NCBI GenBank assembly: GCA_022712835.1
Contig: JAFLJU010000185.1
Span: forward strand, 1-16,653
Direction: 5' to 3'
Length of the DNA: 16,653 nt
Source of the DNA: Desulfobacteraceae bacterium
GTDB taxonomy: Bacteria; Desulfobacterota; Desulfobacteria; Desulfobacterales; Desulfobacteraceae
Shown: positions 1 through 6,608 of the stretch, piece after piece
Position numbering within the stretch: position 1 is the stretch's first letter
Layout of the letters: each line of letters begins with the position of its first letter
Position numbers and translations under genes: made by a program
The notes under the pieces: generated by a model
The model's input: the letters and a program-made list of their open reading frames with translations, nothing else
The model's database searches: none
Told to the model about the DNA's origin: nothing

Positions 1-15
1 AAATATAGCAAATAT

Positions 16-97
16 GGGGGGTCACGTAGGGATATACAGGTAGAAATAGCACCTCTCCTACCCCTTATAAAACCACGGGTGACAGACCCTCTTTTTT
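16..97 (+). ncRNA. Possible structured RNA or leader ending in a terminator
   Basis: A G-run and GTCAC (16-25) can pair with GTGAC and a C-rich stretch (79-91), with a 3-base bulge at 84-86. Inside it, 26-31 can pair with 56-61, and 38-41 with 51-54. Six T residues (92-97) follow. A smaller alternative is a GGGT/ACCC hairpin (77-80/86-89) in front of the T-run, which by itself would be a weak intrinsic terminator. Pairing was found by eye with no energy calculation. It could simply be the 3' end of a transcript entering from outside the window. Confidence 0.3.
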
Positions 98-230
98 AGC
101 ACTTTATTTTAGCCGATATATCAGATATACCTATCGTTAGAGTAGATCAGATGGATCAGATGTATGTACTTTTGAAGAGTAGTGAAAGATATCTGCTCAT
201 GTTTAAAGTGAGGTCATCCGATATGAGTAA

Positions 231-491
231 AAAAGTATATACCCCGAGGATTGGAAGAGTATTTGCAATTATCATTGTACTATAGGTACTGGTGATTTAT
301 ATGTAAAATAAGTGCTATACTCCCTGAGGAAAGTGGTTTGATATTTTCACTAGCGCTGATAATATAAGCACTGGTGAATTATGACTACAAATCACATGCT
401 CGCTAAATATGCATTTTGCTTCTGAGACCGAGTGTAAGCATTTTTAGAAAAACTTATACCCCGAGGAATGCAGTTTGATAATATCAGCTAA
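231..491. repeat. Three diverged direct repeats with a TATACCCCGAGGA core
   Basis: Cores start at 238 (TATACCCCGAGGA), 316 (TATACTCCCTGAGGA) and 455 (TATACCCCGAGGA). Each has an A-rich stretch shortly upstream. Copies 2 and 3 also share the following bases, roughly AA-G--GTTTGATA-T-TCA-CTA. Spacing is irregular (78 and 139 bases), so this is not a CRISPR array. Roles as binding sites, small RNAs or origin iterons are all possible. None can be chosen from the sequence. Confidence 0.55.
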
Positions 492-604
492 TCGCCTACT
501 ACATCGAACGTAGTAGTCATTTCATCTGATATGGCTACTTTTGAGGATATTAGATAGATATAAACATGTATTAGCATATTGTATGAATATCTTATGTAGA
601 GCAA

Positions 605-612
605 TCACTATA
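605..612 (+). promoter_or_regulatory. TCACTATA leader element, first copy
   Basis: TCACTATA lies just upstream of the AAGGAG site of the gene at 631. The same 8-mer occurs in the same place before the polymerase gene (1523-1530). It may be part of a promoter or a transcription start region. With two copies only, this is tentative. Confidence 0.25.
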
Positions 613-630
613 ATAAAAAGGAGATAATCA

Positions 631-984
631 ATGCAATATGAAGTACTATATAATACGATCGGATGCGTTACTGAAACTATCACAGATACATACTTGAGAG
701 TGGGACAATATCATGAAGGGATCATCTGTATCAATACGGAGCACAATCCTAAGATCACTAGATATGATGTCCATATGGTACCACTATGGGAGATTGAACT
801 ATCTCATATATCTGACAATACATATCACTTAGTAATAGATCATGCTAGTATATCTAATAAGAATGGTATCTTCAATATCACCATCACATATACTACATCT
901 ATCGGTGATAGTATATTTGTACTTATCCTAGATAGTAATGGAGAAATCATTACTACTAGTGATACCGATTTAGTTATCAGCTAA
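631..984 (+). CDS. Small beta-rich protein of unknown function (117 aa)
   Basis: I do not recognise this protein. The start is well supported: AAAAAGGAGA precedes the ATG at normal spacing. The sequence alternates hydrophobic and polar residues over most of its length, which suggests a beta-sandwich or other all-beta fold. It has no signal peptide and no membrane segment. The gene stands alone behind the repeat-bearing non-coding region and ends 17 bases before a strong hairpin terminator, so it is probably its own transcription unit. Small stand-alone genes of this kind in large phages are often accessory or early genes, but nothing in the sequence fixes a role. Confidence 0.75.
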   Translation: MQYEVLYNTIGCVTETITDTYLRVGQYHEGIICINTEHNPKITRYDVHMVPLWEIELSHISDNTYHLVIDHASISNKNGIFNITITYTTSIGDSIFVLILDSNGEIITTSDTDLVIS

Positions 985-1001
985 TGTATCATATGTAGAT
1001 C

Positions 1002-1036
1002 ATCCATAGCATACCTATTACAGGTATGCTATGGAT
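1002..1036. terminator. Bidirectional hairpin terminator
   Basis: A perfect 15-bp stem (1002-1016 with 1022-1036) closes a 5-base loop, ATTAC. It sits between two converging genes that end at 984 and 1056. The plus-strand side is followed by TGTTT. The stem contains AGCATACC, shared with the hairpin at 9017-9049. Confidence 0.8.
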
Positions 1037-1055
1037 TGTTTATATGCTAGAATAT

Positions 1056-1451
1056 CTACTTAAATATATGTCTGAACTGTGGATCAAAGCTATTCACTAT
1101 AGCCTTATCGTTAGCTAATGCATCCATACCAAAATGAGCCTCATGTTCTTTTAACTCAGTATCGGTAACAACAGCATCATACAACTTAGCCATTGGTTTA
1201 CTATAGATAGAAGTTATATGATTAGTGATCTCAATATAGAATTTATCTCCTAACTCATACTTGAGATGGAGTACATCAGCAGTATCTAATATATGTCCTA
1301 ATACCTCAGTTTTACTCTTACCACGCATCGTCTGTAGATATTCAGCATATACTTTTAGTATACTTACACTACATTTATACTTTACTCGTATCTTAGCAGC
1401 AGCATCTAGTTTAGTCATACATTTATTCGTCATCGTCGGCATTATAGTCAT
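1056..1451 (-). CDS. Small protein of unknown function (131 aa)
   Basis: I do not recognise this protein. The open frame could begin with GTG at 1460, but the ATG at 1451 is better: AGGTGG (1462-1457) lies five bases upstream of it. The middle is mixed helix and strand with several Lys residues. The end (EAHFGMDALANDKAIVNSFD) is more acidic. No catalytic motif, signal peptide or membrane segment is visible. It is a single gene, divergent from the polymerase block and convergent with the gene at 631, from which a hairpin terminator separates it. Confidence 0.7.
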   Translation of the reverse strand: MTIMPTMTNKCMTKLDAAAKIRVKYKCSVSILKVYAEYLQTMRGKSKTEVLGHILDTADVLHLKYELGDKFYIEITNHITSIYSKPMAKLYDAVVTDTELKEHEAHFGMDALANDKAIVNSFDPQFRHIFK

Positions 1452-1456
1452 CTGGA

Positions 1457-1462
1457 CCACCT
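1457..1462 (-). promoter_or_regulatory. Ribosome binding site deciding the 1451 start
   Basis: AGGTGG on the minus strand lies five bases before the ATG at 1451. It overlaps the upstream in-frame GTG at 1460, so the ATG is preferred. Confidence 0.6.
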
Positions 1463-1519
1463 GTGTTAAGTTATTAATATAGTATATGTTATGTATAAGG
1501 TACCCGATCTCATACTATA

Positions 1520-1530
1520 GACTCACTATA
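1520..1530 (+). promoter_or_regulatory. Promoter-like element matching the T7 promoter core
   Basis: GACTCACTATA is identical to 11 bases of the T7 RNA polymerase promoter core and lies directly upstream of the polymerase gene's ribosome site. The flanking bases do not match: the upstream TAATAC and downstream GGGAGA of T7 are absent. TCACTATA within it is shared with the leader of the gene at 631. It may be a promoter for this phage's own transcription system, or a chance match. Confidence 0.3.
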
Positions 1531-1533
1531 CAT

Positions 1534-1538
1534 AGGAG
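1534..1538 (+). promoter_or_regulatory. Ribosome binding site for the polymerase gene
   Basis: AGGAG lies 11 bases before the ATG at 1550 and overlaps the alternative in-frame GTG at 1538. The GTG therefore cannot use it, and the ATG is the likelier start. Confidence 0.55.
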
Positions 1539-1549
1539 TGCATCATACG

Positions 1550-3715
1550 ATGACTATCTTAACTTATTCTAATGAGTACTATCATAAAAACTATTCTAGG
1601 CGATCTACTCTAGTAGATGAATATAAATCTAACATGATGTCTTACTTAACTAAGAGATATCCTACCATACCAGATGATGTATTAGATAAGTTATTATCTA
1701 AGGAGATGAAAGATAAATATATACCTACTAATGCTAAATATCTATCATCACCATCACGTGGTAATATAGACTTTAAAGATGGAGAACTCTTATACATATC
1801 TAATGCACTCAATGAAGATATACTGACTCCATCTAGTTCGACATATGTACAGACCTCAGTAAGAAAATCACTATTCACTCCTATCATATGTGAAGGTCAA
1901 GCTAATCGTAGTATAGAAAAAGGTGAGATGCTACTAGCTGAAGCTAGGGGTGATGAACAGCAAGCTAAACTCAAATACCTACGTCAGCTCAATATCAAAA
2001 CTGAGATCAATATCCTATCTGGTGTAATGTTATCTAATGTAGCATTTAGGAGTGCGATCAATTATAATAGTATCACATCTACTGTGAGATTTAGTACCAC
2101 ATTAGCATACTCTACTGCTGAGATGATGCTAGAAGGTAACTTATATCTAGATAGTGAATCTAGTGCTATCACTTGGTTAGTGAATCTAGCTAGGATACAA
2201 CCTGATGATAAGGTATTACGTGATTGTATATGTAAGTATGAATTACGTATACCTAGTGCAGATGAGGTATCTGATCACTTTTGTAAGTTAGTTAATACCT
2301 ATTCTAAGTTCAGTAAGACTGAGAGTCTCAGAGCATATATTAGTGAGTTGTCGGATATAGAACGTGCATATGTCTATTACGCATGTAACATGAAACACAT
2401 ATTCCAGAAGAATCCACAATTTGATCAATACCTCACTGATGTAGCTGACATCTCAAATGTACCACCACATGTAGATAAAGATATCACATCCATATATCAC
2501 CTGAAAGATCCAGTCGTATTTCCAATGACTCTAGCTATCATGGCAGATGAGATGATGTTAGATGGTAAGAGTATTTCACTAGATGTCATAGATGAAAGAT
2601 TCCCTGAGTTGAGAGATAGGATCATGTCAGTATATCATCATGTGGAGACTCAGTTATCTCGTATATCTGATTTACTATTCACCTTAGTATTATTACCTAT
2701 AGCTCCATCTGAGATCATGCGTCATATCAATATGATTCGTAAGACTACATTACTATCAGATACAGATAGTATCATGTTTACTACGATACATTGGGTAGAG
2801 TGGTTTACAGGACAAGCTAAAGTATCAAATAAGGCAGCTAATGTAAGTGCTACAATCGTAGGTATATTATGTAAGATAATAGAACATACATTCGCTTATA
2901 GTTCAGCTAGTATGAATATGGCTGAAGATGATATCAAAGAGTTATGTATGGAGAATGAGTATAATTATGATATATTCTTACGTACAGATGTCATGAAACA
3001 TTATGCTGGTTTTATTAAGTTTAGAGAAGGACTACTCCAAGTACCATATAAGTTTGATCTCAAAGGTGGTCAACTTAAAGGTAGCTCTCTATGTAAAACT
3101 ACTACTGCATACATCACTACCTTCATTAAAGATATATTTAATGACTACTTAGCTACATATAAGGTATCTGGGATAAATTTACTATCAGAGACTATACGAT
3201 TTGAGCAACGTATTAAGCAATCTATACATAATGGAGATTGTACATTCCTAGCTCAGCAATCTATCAATTTACCTAAGAGATATAAGAATCCAGATTCATC
3301 AGTAGTCATATATTACTATATGTGGGATGAAGTATTTACTAGTGAGTATCCAGAGATTCACCTACCTCAGAAATGTTTAGCATTACCTATACCACCTGTC
3401 AGTTATACTAAGTTAGGCGCATTAGATCAGATGAAAGAATCTAATCCAGATATGTATGATAGATTTGTAAAGTTTCTAGCTAAGTATCCCAAGAGATCAT
3501 TTGATAGGGTCATGTTACCTATGGATATAGATATCCCTAAAGAACTAAGACCTATTGTAGATTACAGACGCATTGTGAAAACTAACTGCTCTAGTATATA
3601 CATGATCCTAAGATGTTTTAATATAGTAAACCATGTCGTCAGTAAGACTAGTAAATCAGTAGTCTTATTTTCTGATATCTACCCATCACTACTAGAAGAG
3701 GTATTAAATGAGTAA
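1550..3715 (+). CDS. Family B DNA polymerase, catalytic (palm/thumb) part
   Basis: This looks like the C-terminal polymerase part of a family B DNA polymerase. Residues below count from the alternative GTG at 1538; the preferred ATG start gives 721 aa. Motif B is seen as K-x3-N-x3-G at 154-162, after a helical 'fingers' stretch (125-153). Motif C is SDTDS at 407-411. It is followed by the family's KxY element in MKHYAGF (485-491) and KGGQLKGSS (509-517) before the thumb. Motif A (DxxSLYPS) and the 3'-5' exonuclease motifs are not visible. They are presumably on a separate polypeptide, so this is probably one half of a split polymerase. About 245 residues separate motifs B and C, far more than in typical family members, which implies a large palm insertion. 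It leads the plus-strand block and overlaps the next gene by 8 bases. Confidence 0.8.
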   Translation: MTILTYSNEYYHKNYSRRSTLVDEYKSNMMSYLTKRYPTIPDDVLDKLLSKEMKDKYIPTNAKYLSSPSRGNIDFKDGELLYISNALNEDILTPSSSTYVQTSVRKSLFTPIICEGQANRSIEKGEMLLAEARGDEQQAKLKYLRQLNIKTEINILSGVMLSNVAFRSAINYNSITSTVRFSTTLAYSTAEMMLEGNLYLDSESSAITWLVNLARIQPDDKVLRDCICKYELRIPSADEVSDHFCKLVNTYSKFSKTESLRAYISELSDIERAYVYYACNMKHIFQKNPQFDQYLTDVADISNVPPHVDKDITSIYHLKDPVVFPMTLAIMADEMMLDGKSISLDVIDERFPELRDRIMSVYHHVETQLSRISDLLFTLVLLPIAPSEIMRHINMIRKTTLLSDTDSIMFTTIHWVEWFTGQAKVSNKAANVSATIVGILCKIIEHTFAYSSASMNMAEDDIKELCMENEYNYDIFLRTDVMKHYAGFIKFREGLLQVPYKFDLKGGQLKGSSLCKTTTAYITTFIKDIFNDYLATYKVSGINLLSETIRFEQRIKQSIHNGDCTFLAQQSINLPKRYKNPDSSVVIYYYMWDEVFTSEYPEIHLPQKCLALPIPPVSYTKLGALDQMKESNPDMYDRFVKFLAKYPKRSFDRVMLPMDIDIPKELRPIVDYRRIVKTNCSSIYMILRCFNIVNHVVSKTSKSVVLFSDIYPSLLEEVLNE

Positions 3716-4049
3716 TCGTCCTAAGTTCACTAAGACTAAGAAAGTATCAGCTAAAGATAAATATGATACTCAGCTAAAGACTTTCAAAACTACTATCAAT
3801 CAGTTTCAAGATCTTAGGAAAATGATAGATAGTAAGCTTGCGCTAGCTGATAGTCATGTCGATGAGATAAAGCAGGATCTAACTGATAATGGTGTTGATA
3901 AAGAAACTATCGATCGGATTATCGGGGATCAGAGTATCATATCTGATCTAAGATCAGATATGGAAGCATATAATACTGAATTTGAAAATATGCGTGAGGA
4001 CTTTGAAATTACAACTGGAGTTATCGGTATGCTAACTGATAAACAATAA
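3708..4049 (+). CDS. Small charged helical (coiled-coil-like) protein (113 aa)
   Basis: I do not recognise this protein. It begins with a Lys-rich stretch (residues 1-25) and continues as an almost uninterrupted, highly charged series of predicted helices with few Pro or Gly. That pattern is typical of a coiled coil or helical bundle. It has no Cys, no signal peptide and no membrane segment. Its ATG lies inside the end of the polymerase gene (ATGAGTAA), with a GAAGAGG site upstream, and its stop overlaps the next start (TAATG). It is therefore translationally coupled on both sides. Roles as an assembly chaperone, scaffold or polymerase partner are possible, but none is shown. Confidence 0.75.
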   Translation: MSNRPKFTKTKKVSAKDKYDTQLKTFKTTINQFQDLRKMIDSKLALADSHVDEIKQDLTDNGVDKETIDRIIGDQSIISDLRSDMEAYNTEFENMREDFEITTGVIGMLTDKQ

Positions 4050-4840
4050 TGATAACTACAATACGTAAGAATCTTAAAGTAGATAGTAAGGATATCAAGA
4101 CTACTCTCAAGTATTTCTTAACTGATCACTCATGCCGGAAGTTCAATTACTTATATTGGAATGTGATAGATCATAGAACTATGTGCTTATGTCTTGTCAA
4201 CCTTACAGGTAAGGATCTCACTAGACTCAATACGCCAGATCTAGGTTTTAGGATAGTGAAGGTACTCAATAAGAATGATTGGGATATAGTGAGATATATA
4301 TTCGAACGTCATATCACACCTAAGGATAATAAACGTGCAGTATCTGTAGTGAGGTTAGATTACTTACTTCAGTATCTAGAACGTATCAAATGGGATCTAG
4401 AAGCAATAGATCTTCAGACTAACAAGTTTGGTAATATGTTTGTAGAACATAAGGAAAAGGTCAAACCTATCAGCGTAGTGGAGAATGATATCCAATGTCT
4501 ATATCTCATAGATAGACTCTATAACAAATATGTAGACATGATATCTACTGAAAAGATAGATGCAGATATACATGATAGGATATTGGAAGACCCATTCGTA
4601 TATGATCTAGTTGATAGTAAAATCACTATACCCATGACTGATGGATTAGAGATAATATCACGTAAGTTTGCCAGTAAGCATGGTGAATTTAAACTAGAGA
4701 TGATACATAGTGATGAAGGACTCTGTAATGTAGTAAATCGATACACTAATGATAAAATGATCGTAGTATCCGTGAGAGTATATCTTAAGTACTTTCTAGA
4801 TTCTATCAAAAAACGTAAGAGGAGAACTAAAAATGGATGA
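4049..4840 (+). CDS. Protein of unknown function (263 aa)
   Basis: I do not recognise this protein. It starts at the TAATG overlap with the previous gene and has no clear ribosome site of its own, so translation probably depends on coupling. The sequence is mixed alpha/beta and mostly soluble. Aromatic residues are clustered early (YFLTDHSCRKFNYLYWN). The tail is strongly basic (KKRKRRTKNG, the last ten residues) and could contact nucleic acid or a protein partner. It sits between the small helical protein and the frameshift gene in one continuous block. Virion assembly and replication roles are equally open. Confidence 0.7.
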   Translation: MITTIRKNLKVDSKDIKTTLKYFLTDHSCRKFNYLYWNVIDHRTMCLCLVNLTGKDLTRLNTPDLGFRIVKVLNKNDWDIVRYIFERHITPKDNKRAVSVVRLDYLLQYLERIKWDLEAIDLQTNKFGNMFVEHKEKVKPISVVENDIQCLYLIDRLYNKYVDMISTEKIDADIHDRILEDPFVYDLVDSKITIPMTDGLEIISRKFASKHGEFKLEMIHSDEGLCNVVNRYTNDKMIVVSVRVYLKYFLDSIKKRKRRTKNG

Positions 4841-6203
4841 TAAGACTTCTGAAGAATTAGCTATCGAGTTTCATAAACTAGTATTGGCATCTGAATCTAT
4901 AGATGATATCGCTAACAAACTAACTAAGAAGAAAGCTGACTACACTGCTAAGGAGTTTAATGATAAATTTAGTGAGATCGGTAGCTATGAAGAACTCACT
5001 AAACGCATGTTGGATAGTTTCACTGATGCTATTGCATTCTATAGAGAATCACTTGGTAAAGTAAAGAAAGGTACTGTAGGTGATGAGTATAAATATGTCA
5101 ATACTGGTGAAGATGATGAGGTAAAAGATTTCACTCTTAAGAATAGTGTAATGGATGTAACTAAATCTCTGAATGGTGCTGAAGTATCAGGTAAGCATGC
5201 TAAGATGTTAGTACTAGCTGCTAATAAGAATGTCAAGAAGATCTACTTATATAACAGTGGATTCTATATCGTACTGAGAGGACCAGATCTAGTAGAACTC
5301 AATCTAGTGTACAATCGTCTCAATGATGAGATGAATGAATATGGTAGGATCTTTGGTGCAATATTCTACATGTATGCTGATTTCAAGATAAAGGAGATCA
5401 TCTGGGATTTCATTGAGAGCCTCATCATCGATACTAACTTAGAGAGATCTAAAGGTGCTCATTTACGTGAAGCTGTATCATTCTTAGATTACAACTTCAT
5501 CATCCTGAGTATCGGTACACTCATGTTTAAGAATGGTTATCAGTTCATATCAGTCTGTACTGGTACAGAAGATACTCCATGTGAACATACGATTGAAGAG
5601 AATATAGATCTGAGTATGTTTCAGTTAACTAATTTCTCTAAGGTACCACAAAATAAATTACATCATCTATCTAAGAATACAGTAATCAAAGTACAGAATG
5701 TATCTAGTTATAAGGATGCTATCGATCAGAGTGAACCTGTAACGATAGGTCAGTATAAGATCTACCGTAAAGTACCATCTATGGCTGACTACTTTAAGCA
5801 TGGTAATAAGTTTAACGATGATCTATATAAGGTAATCACTGACCTGGATGATGAGGATGCATTAGAGCAGTACTTGAGATATAATTACAGTATCTTATTT
5901 ACCCCATGGATTGATCATATAGAAGCTATAGGTGATGATGGCGATGTATCATTTAAAATAAAAGAGTCTGAGATTATTGATATCGTACTCAATCAGATCC
6001 AAGCTAGTGAAGAATTAGATGAATTTAGAAAGTCTATGGTAGATTACATCATTGAAGCTACTATCACTAATGTAGGTTATATTTCTAAAGCATGTGAAGT
6101 TTGTGGTAAGGAACCATCTAATACTGTAAATGGATTTATACCATTTGACCCTCAGAACTCTTTTTTTACAATGTCGGTGATGCGATTGATCCAGGCTTCT
6201 TAA
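4833..6203 (+). CDS. Probable virion/assembly protein with a -1 frameshift site (456 aa in frame 0)
   Basis: The ATG overlaps the previous stop (ATGGATGA), with AAGAGGAG upstream. The first 110 residues are charged and helical. A central domain (about 118-280) contains LYNSGFYIVLRG and a Cys/His cluster (C242, C250, H252). A CxxC pair follows near the end (C421, C424), then FIPFDPQNSFF. Cys motifs followed by a short FF-ending tail recall phage tail and baseplate assembly proteins, but this is only a resemblance. In frame 0 the protein ends 11 residues after FF445. At that point a T TTT TTT heptamer (6161-6167) would allow a -1 shift into an open frame running to 6589, giving a product of about 585 aa. 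Either both forms are made, as with the lambda tail assembly chaperones, or one T has been lost from the run. Confidence 0.65.
   Translation: MDDKTSEELAIEFHKLVLASESIDDIANKLTKKKADYTAKEFNDKFSEIGSYEELTKRMLDSFTDAIAFYRESLGKVKKGTVGDEYKYVNTGEDDEVKDFTLKNSVMDVTKSLNGAEVSGKHAKMLVLAANKNVKKIYLYNSGFYIVLRGPDLVELNLVYNRLNDEMNEYGRIFGAIFYMYADFKIKEIIWDFIESLIIDTNLERSKGAHLREAVSFLDYNFIILSIGTLMFKNGYQFISVCTGTEDTPCEHTIEENIDLSMFQLTNFSKVPQNKLHHLSKNTVIKVQNVSSYKDAIDQSEPVTIGQYKIYRKVPSMADYFKHGNKFNDDLYKVITDLDDEDALEQYLRYNYSILFTPWIDHIEAIGDDGDVSFKIKESEIIDIVLNQIQASEELDEFRKSMVDYIIEATITNVGYISKACEVCGKEPSNTVNGFIPFDPQNSFFTMSVMRLIQAS
6161..6167 (+). other. Candidate -1 ribosomal frameshift site (T TTT TTT)
   Basis: Seven T residues lie in exactly the phase of a classic slippery heptamer: frame-0 codons are TCT TTT TTT ACA. 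After a one-base slip the next codons read TAC AAT GTC GGT and continue without a stop to 6589. The -1 frame is closed just upstream by TGA at 6146-6148. A weak 5-bp stem (6171-6175/6204-6208) follows four bases after the run. No strong pseudoknot was found by eye. Confidence 0.55.
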
Positions 6204-6265
6204 GACATAATACTCTTAGAGAGTACTTTGCTAAATTTAAGAATCTCATTACCAGCATCGATGGT

Positions 6266-6589
6266 ATGTCTTCAGTACATCAACTTTATAGCGTGAGACA
6301 TTTTAATGAGATCATGCTACTAGGTCGAGAGTGCACAAAGACCTTAGATCATATCAAGAAATTCAAGAGCAGCCATACTAAGTGTGATATCATACTTAGT
6401 ATGGTTATTTCTAACTTGAAGACTACTGATTGGTGCGAGTTTTATGGGCTGAATATTATAGAGACAATGAGCTTAGAGTTTGCAGATTACATGTTTATGG
6501 TAGATGAGTTATTAGAACATACTGAGAATATCAGACGTGTATCTAAACCCATAAAGGCTGAACTACTAGCTAAGTTCGATAAAGAATAA
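6266..6589 (+). CDS. -1 frame continuation of the 4833 gene, or a separate 107-aa ORF
   Basis: The first ATG in this frame is at 6266, but it has no ribosome site and lies 62 bases after the previous stop. The frame is already open from 6149. From 6167 it encodes coding-like sequence (YNVGDAIDPGFLRHNTLREY and on), joining the T7 run in the upstream gene. I therefore read it as the C-terminal 140 residues of a frameshift product. The part after 6266 is helical, with an acidic middle (VDELLEHTEN) and three scattered Cys. No family is recognised. It ends one base before the GTG at 6591. If the T-run is truly 8 bases in the virus, the two frames are simply one gene. Confidence 0.6.
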   Translation: MSSVHQLYSVRHFNEIMLLGRECTKTLDHIKKFKSSHTKCDIILSMVISNLKTTDWCEFYGLNIIETMSLEFADYMFMVDELLEHTENIRRVSKPIKAELLAKFDKE

Positions 6590-6593
6590 CGTG

Positions 6594-6599
6594 AAGGAG
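6594..6599 (+). promoter_or_regulatory. Ribosome binding site deciding the chaperonin start
   Basis: AAGGAG lies nine bases before the ATG at 6609. It falls inside the first codons of the alternative GTG start at 6591, so the ATG is preferred. Confidence 0.65.
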
Positions 6600-6608
6600 A
6601 ATTTCAAT

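Larger units (their letters stand above)
98..630. other. Non-coding region with repeats, no convincing gene
   Basis: No open frame here shows both a good ribosome site and phage-like codon use. The stretch holds a tandem 9-base duplication of GATCAGATG (145-162), three diverged repeat copies (separate entry), and two related ACTGGTGA-TTAT segments near 288 and 370. A hexamer pair AGTGCT (311-316) and AGCACT (367-372) flanks the second repeat copy. A 7-bp hairpin CTACTAC/GTAGTAG lies at 496-502/510-516. The last part is the leader of the gene at 631. Confidence 0.6.

Noticed and set aside
16..97. The left-edge fold as a tRNA
   Set aside because: There is no cloverleaf, no T-loop and no CCA or acceptor arrangement.
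151..285. A 44-codon open frame starting with ATG in the left non-coding region
   Set aside because: It has no convincing ribosome site, unlike its neighbours, and runs through the first repeat core.
231..491. The three repeats as a CRISPR array
   Set aside because: The copies are diverged, spacing is irregular, only three copies exist, and no cas genes are present.
1261..1482. Plus-strand open frame of 73 codons
   Set aside because: It lies opposite the gene at 1056-1451, which has a ribosome site. The composition is that of an antisense shadow.
4799..4822. A-run near the end of the 263-aa gene as a second slippery site
   Set aside because: Frame-0 codons are AAA AAA CGT preceded by C, so the heptamer is not in slippery phase, and the next gene has its own start and ribosome site.
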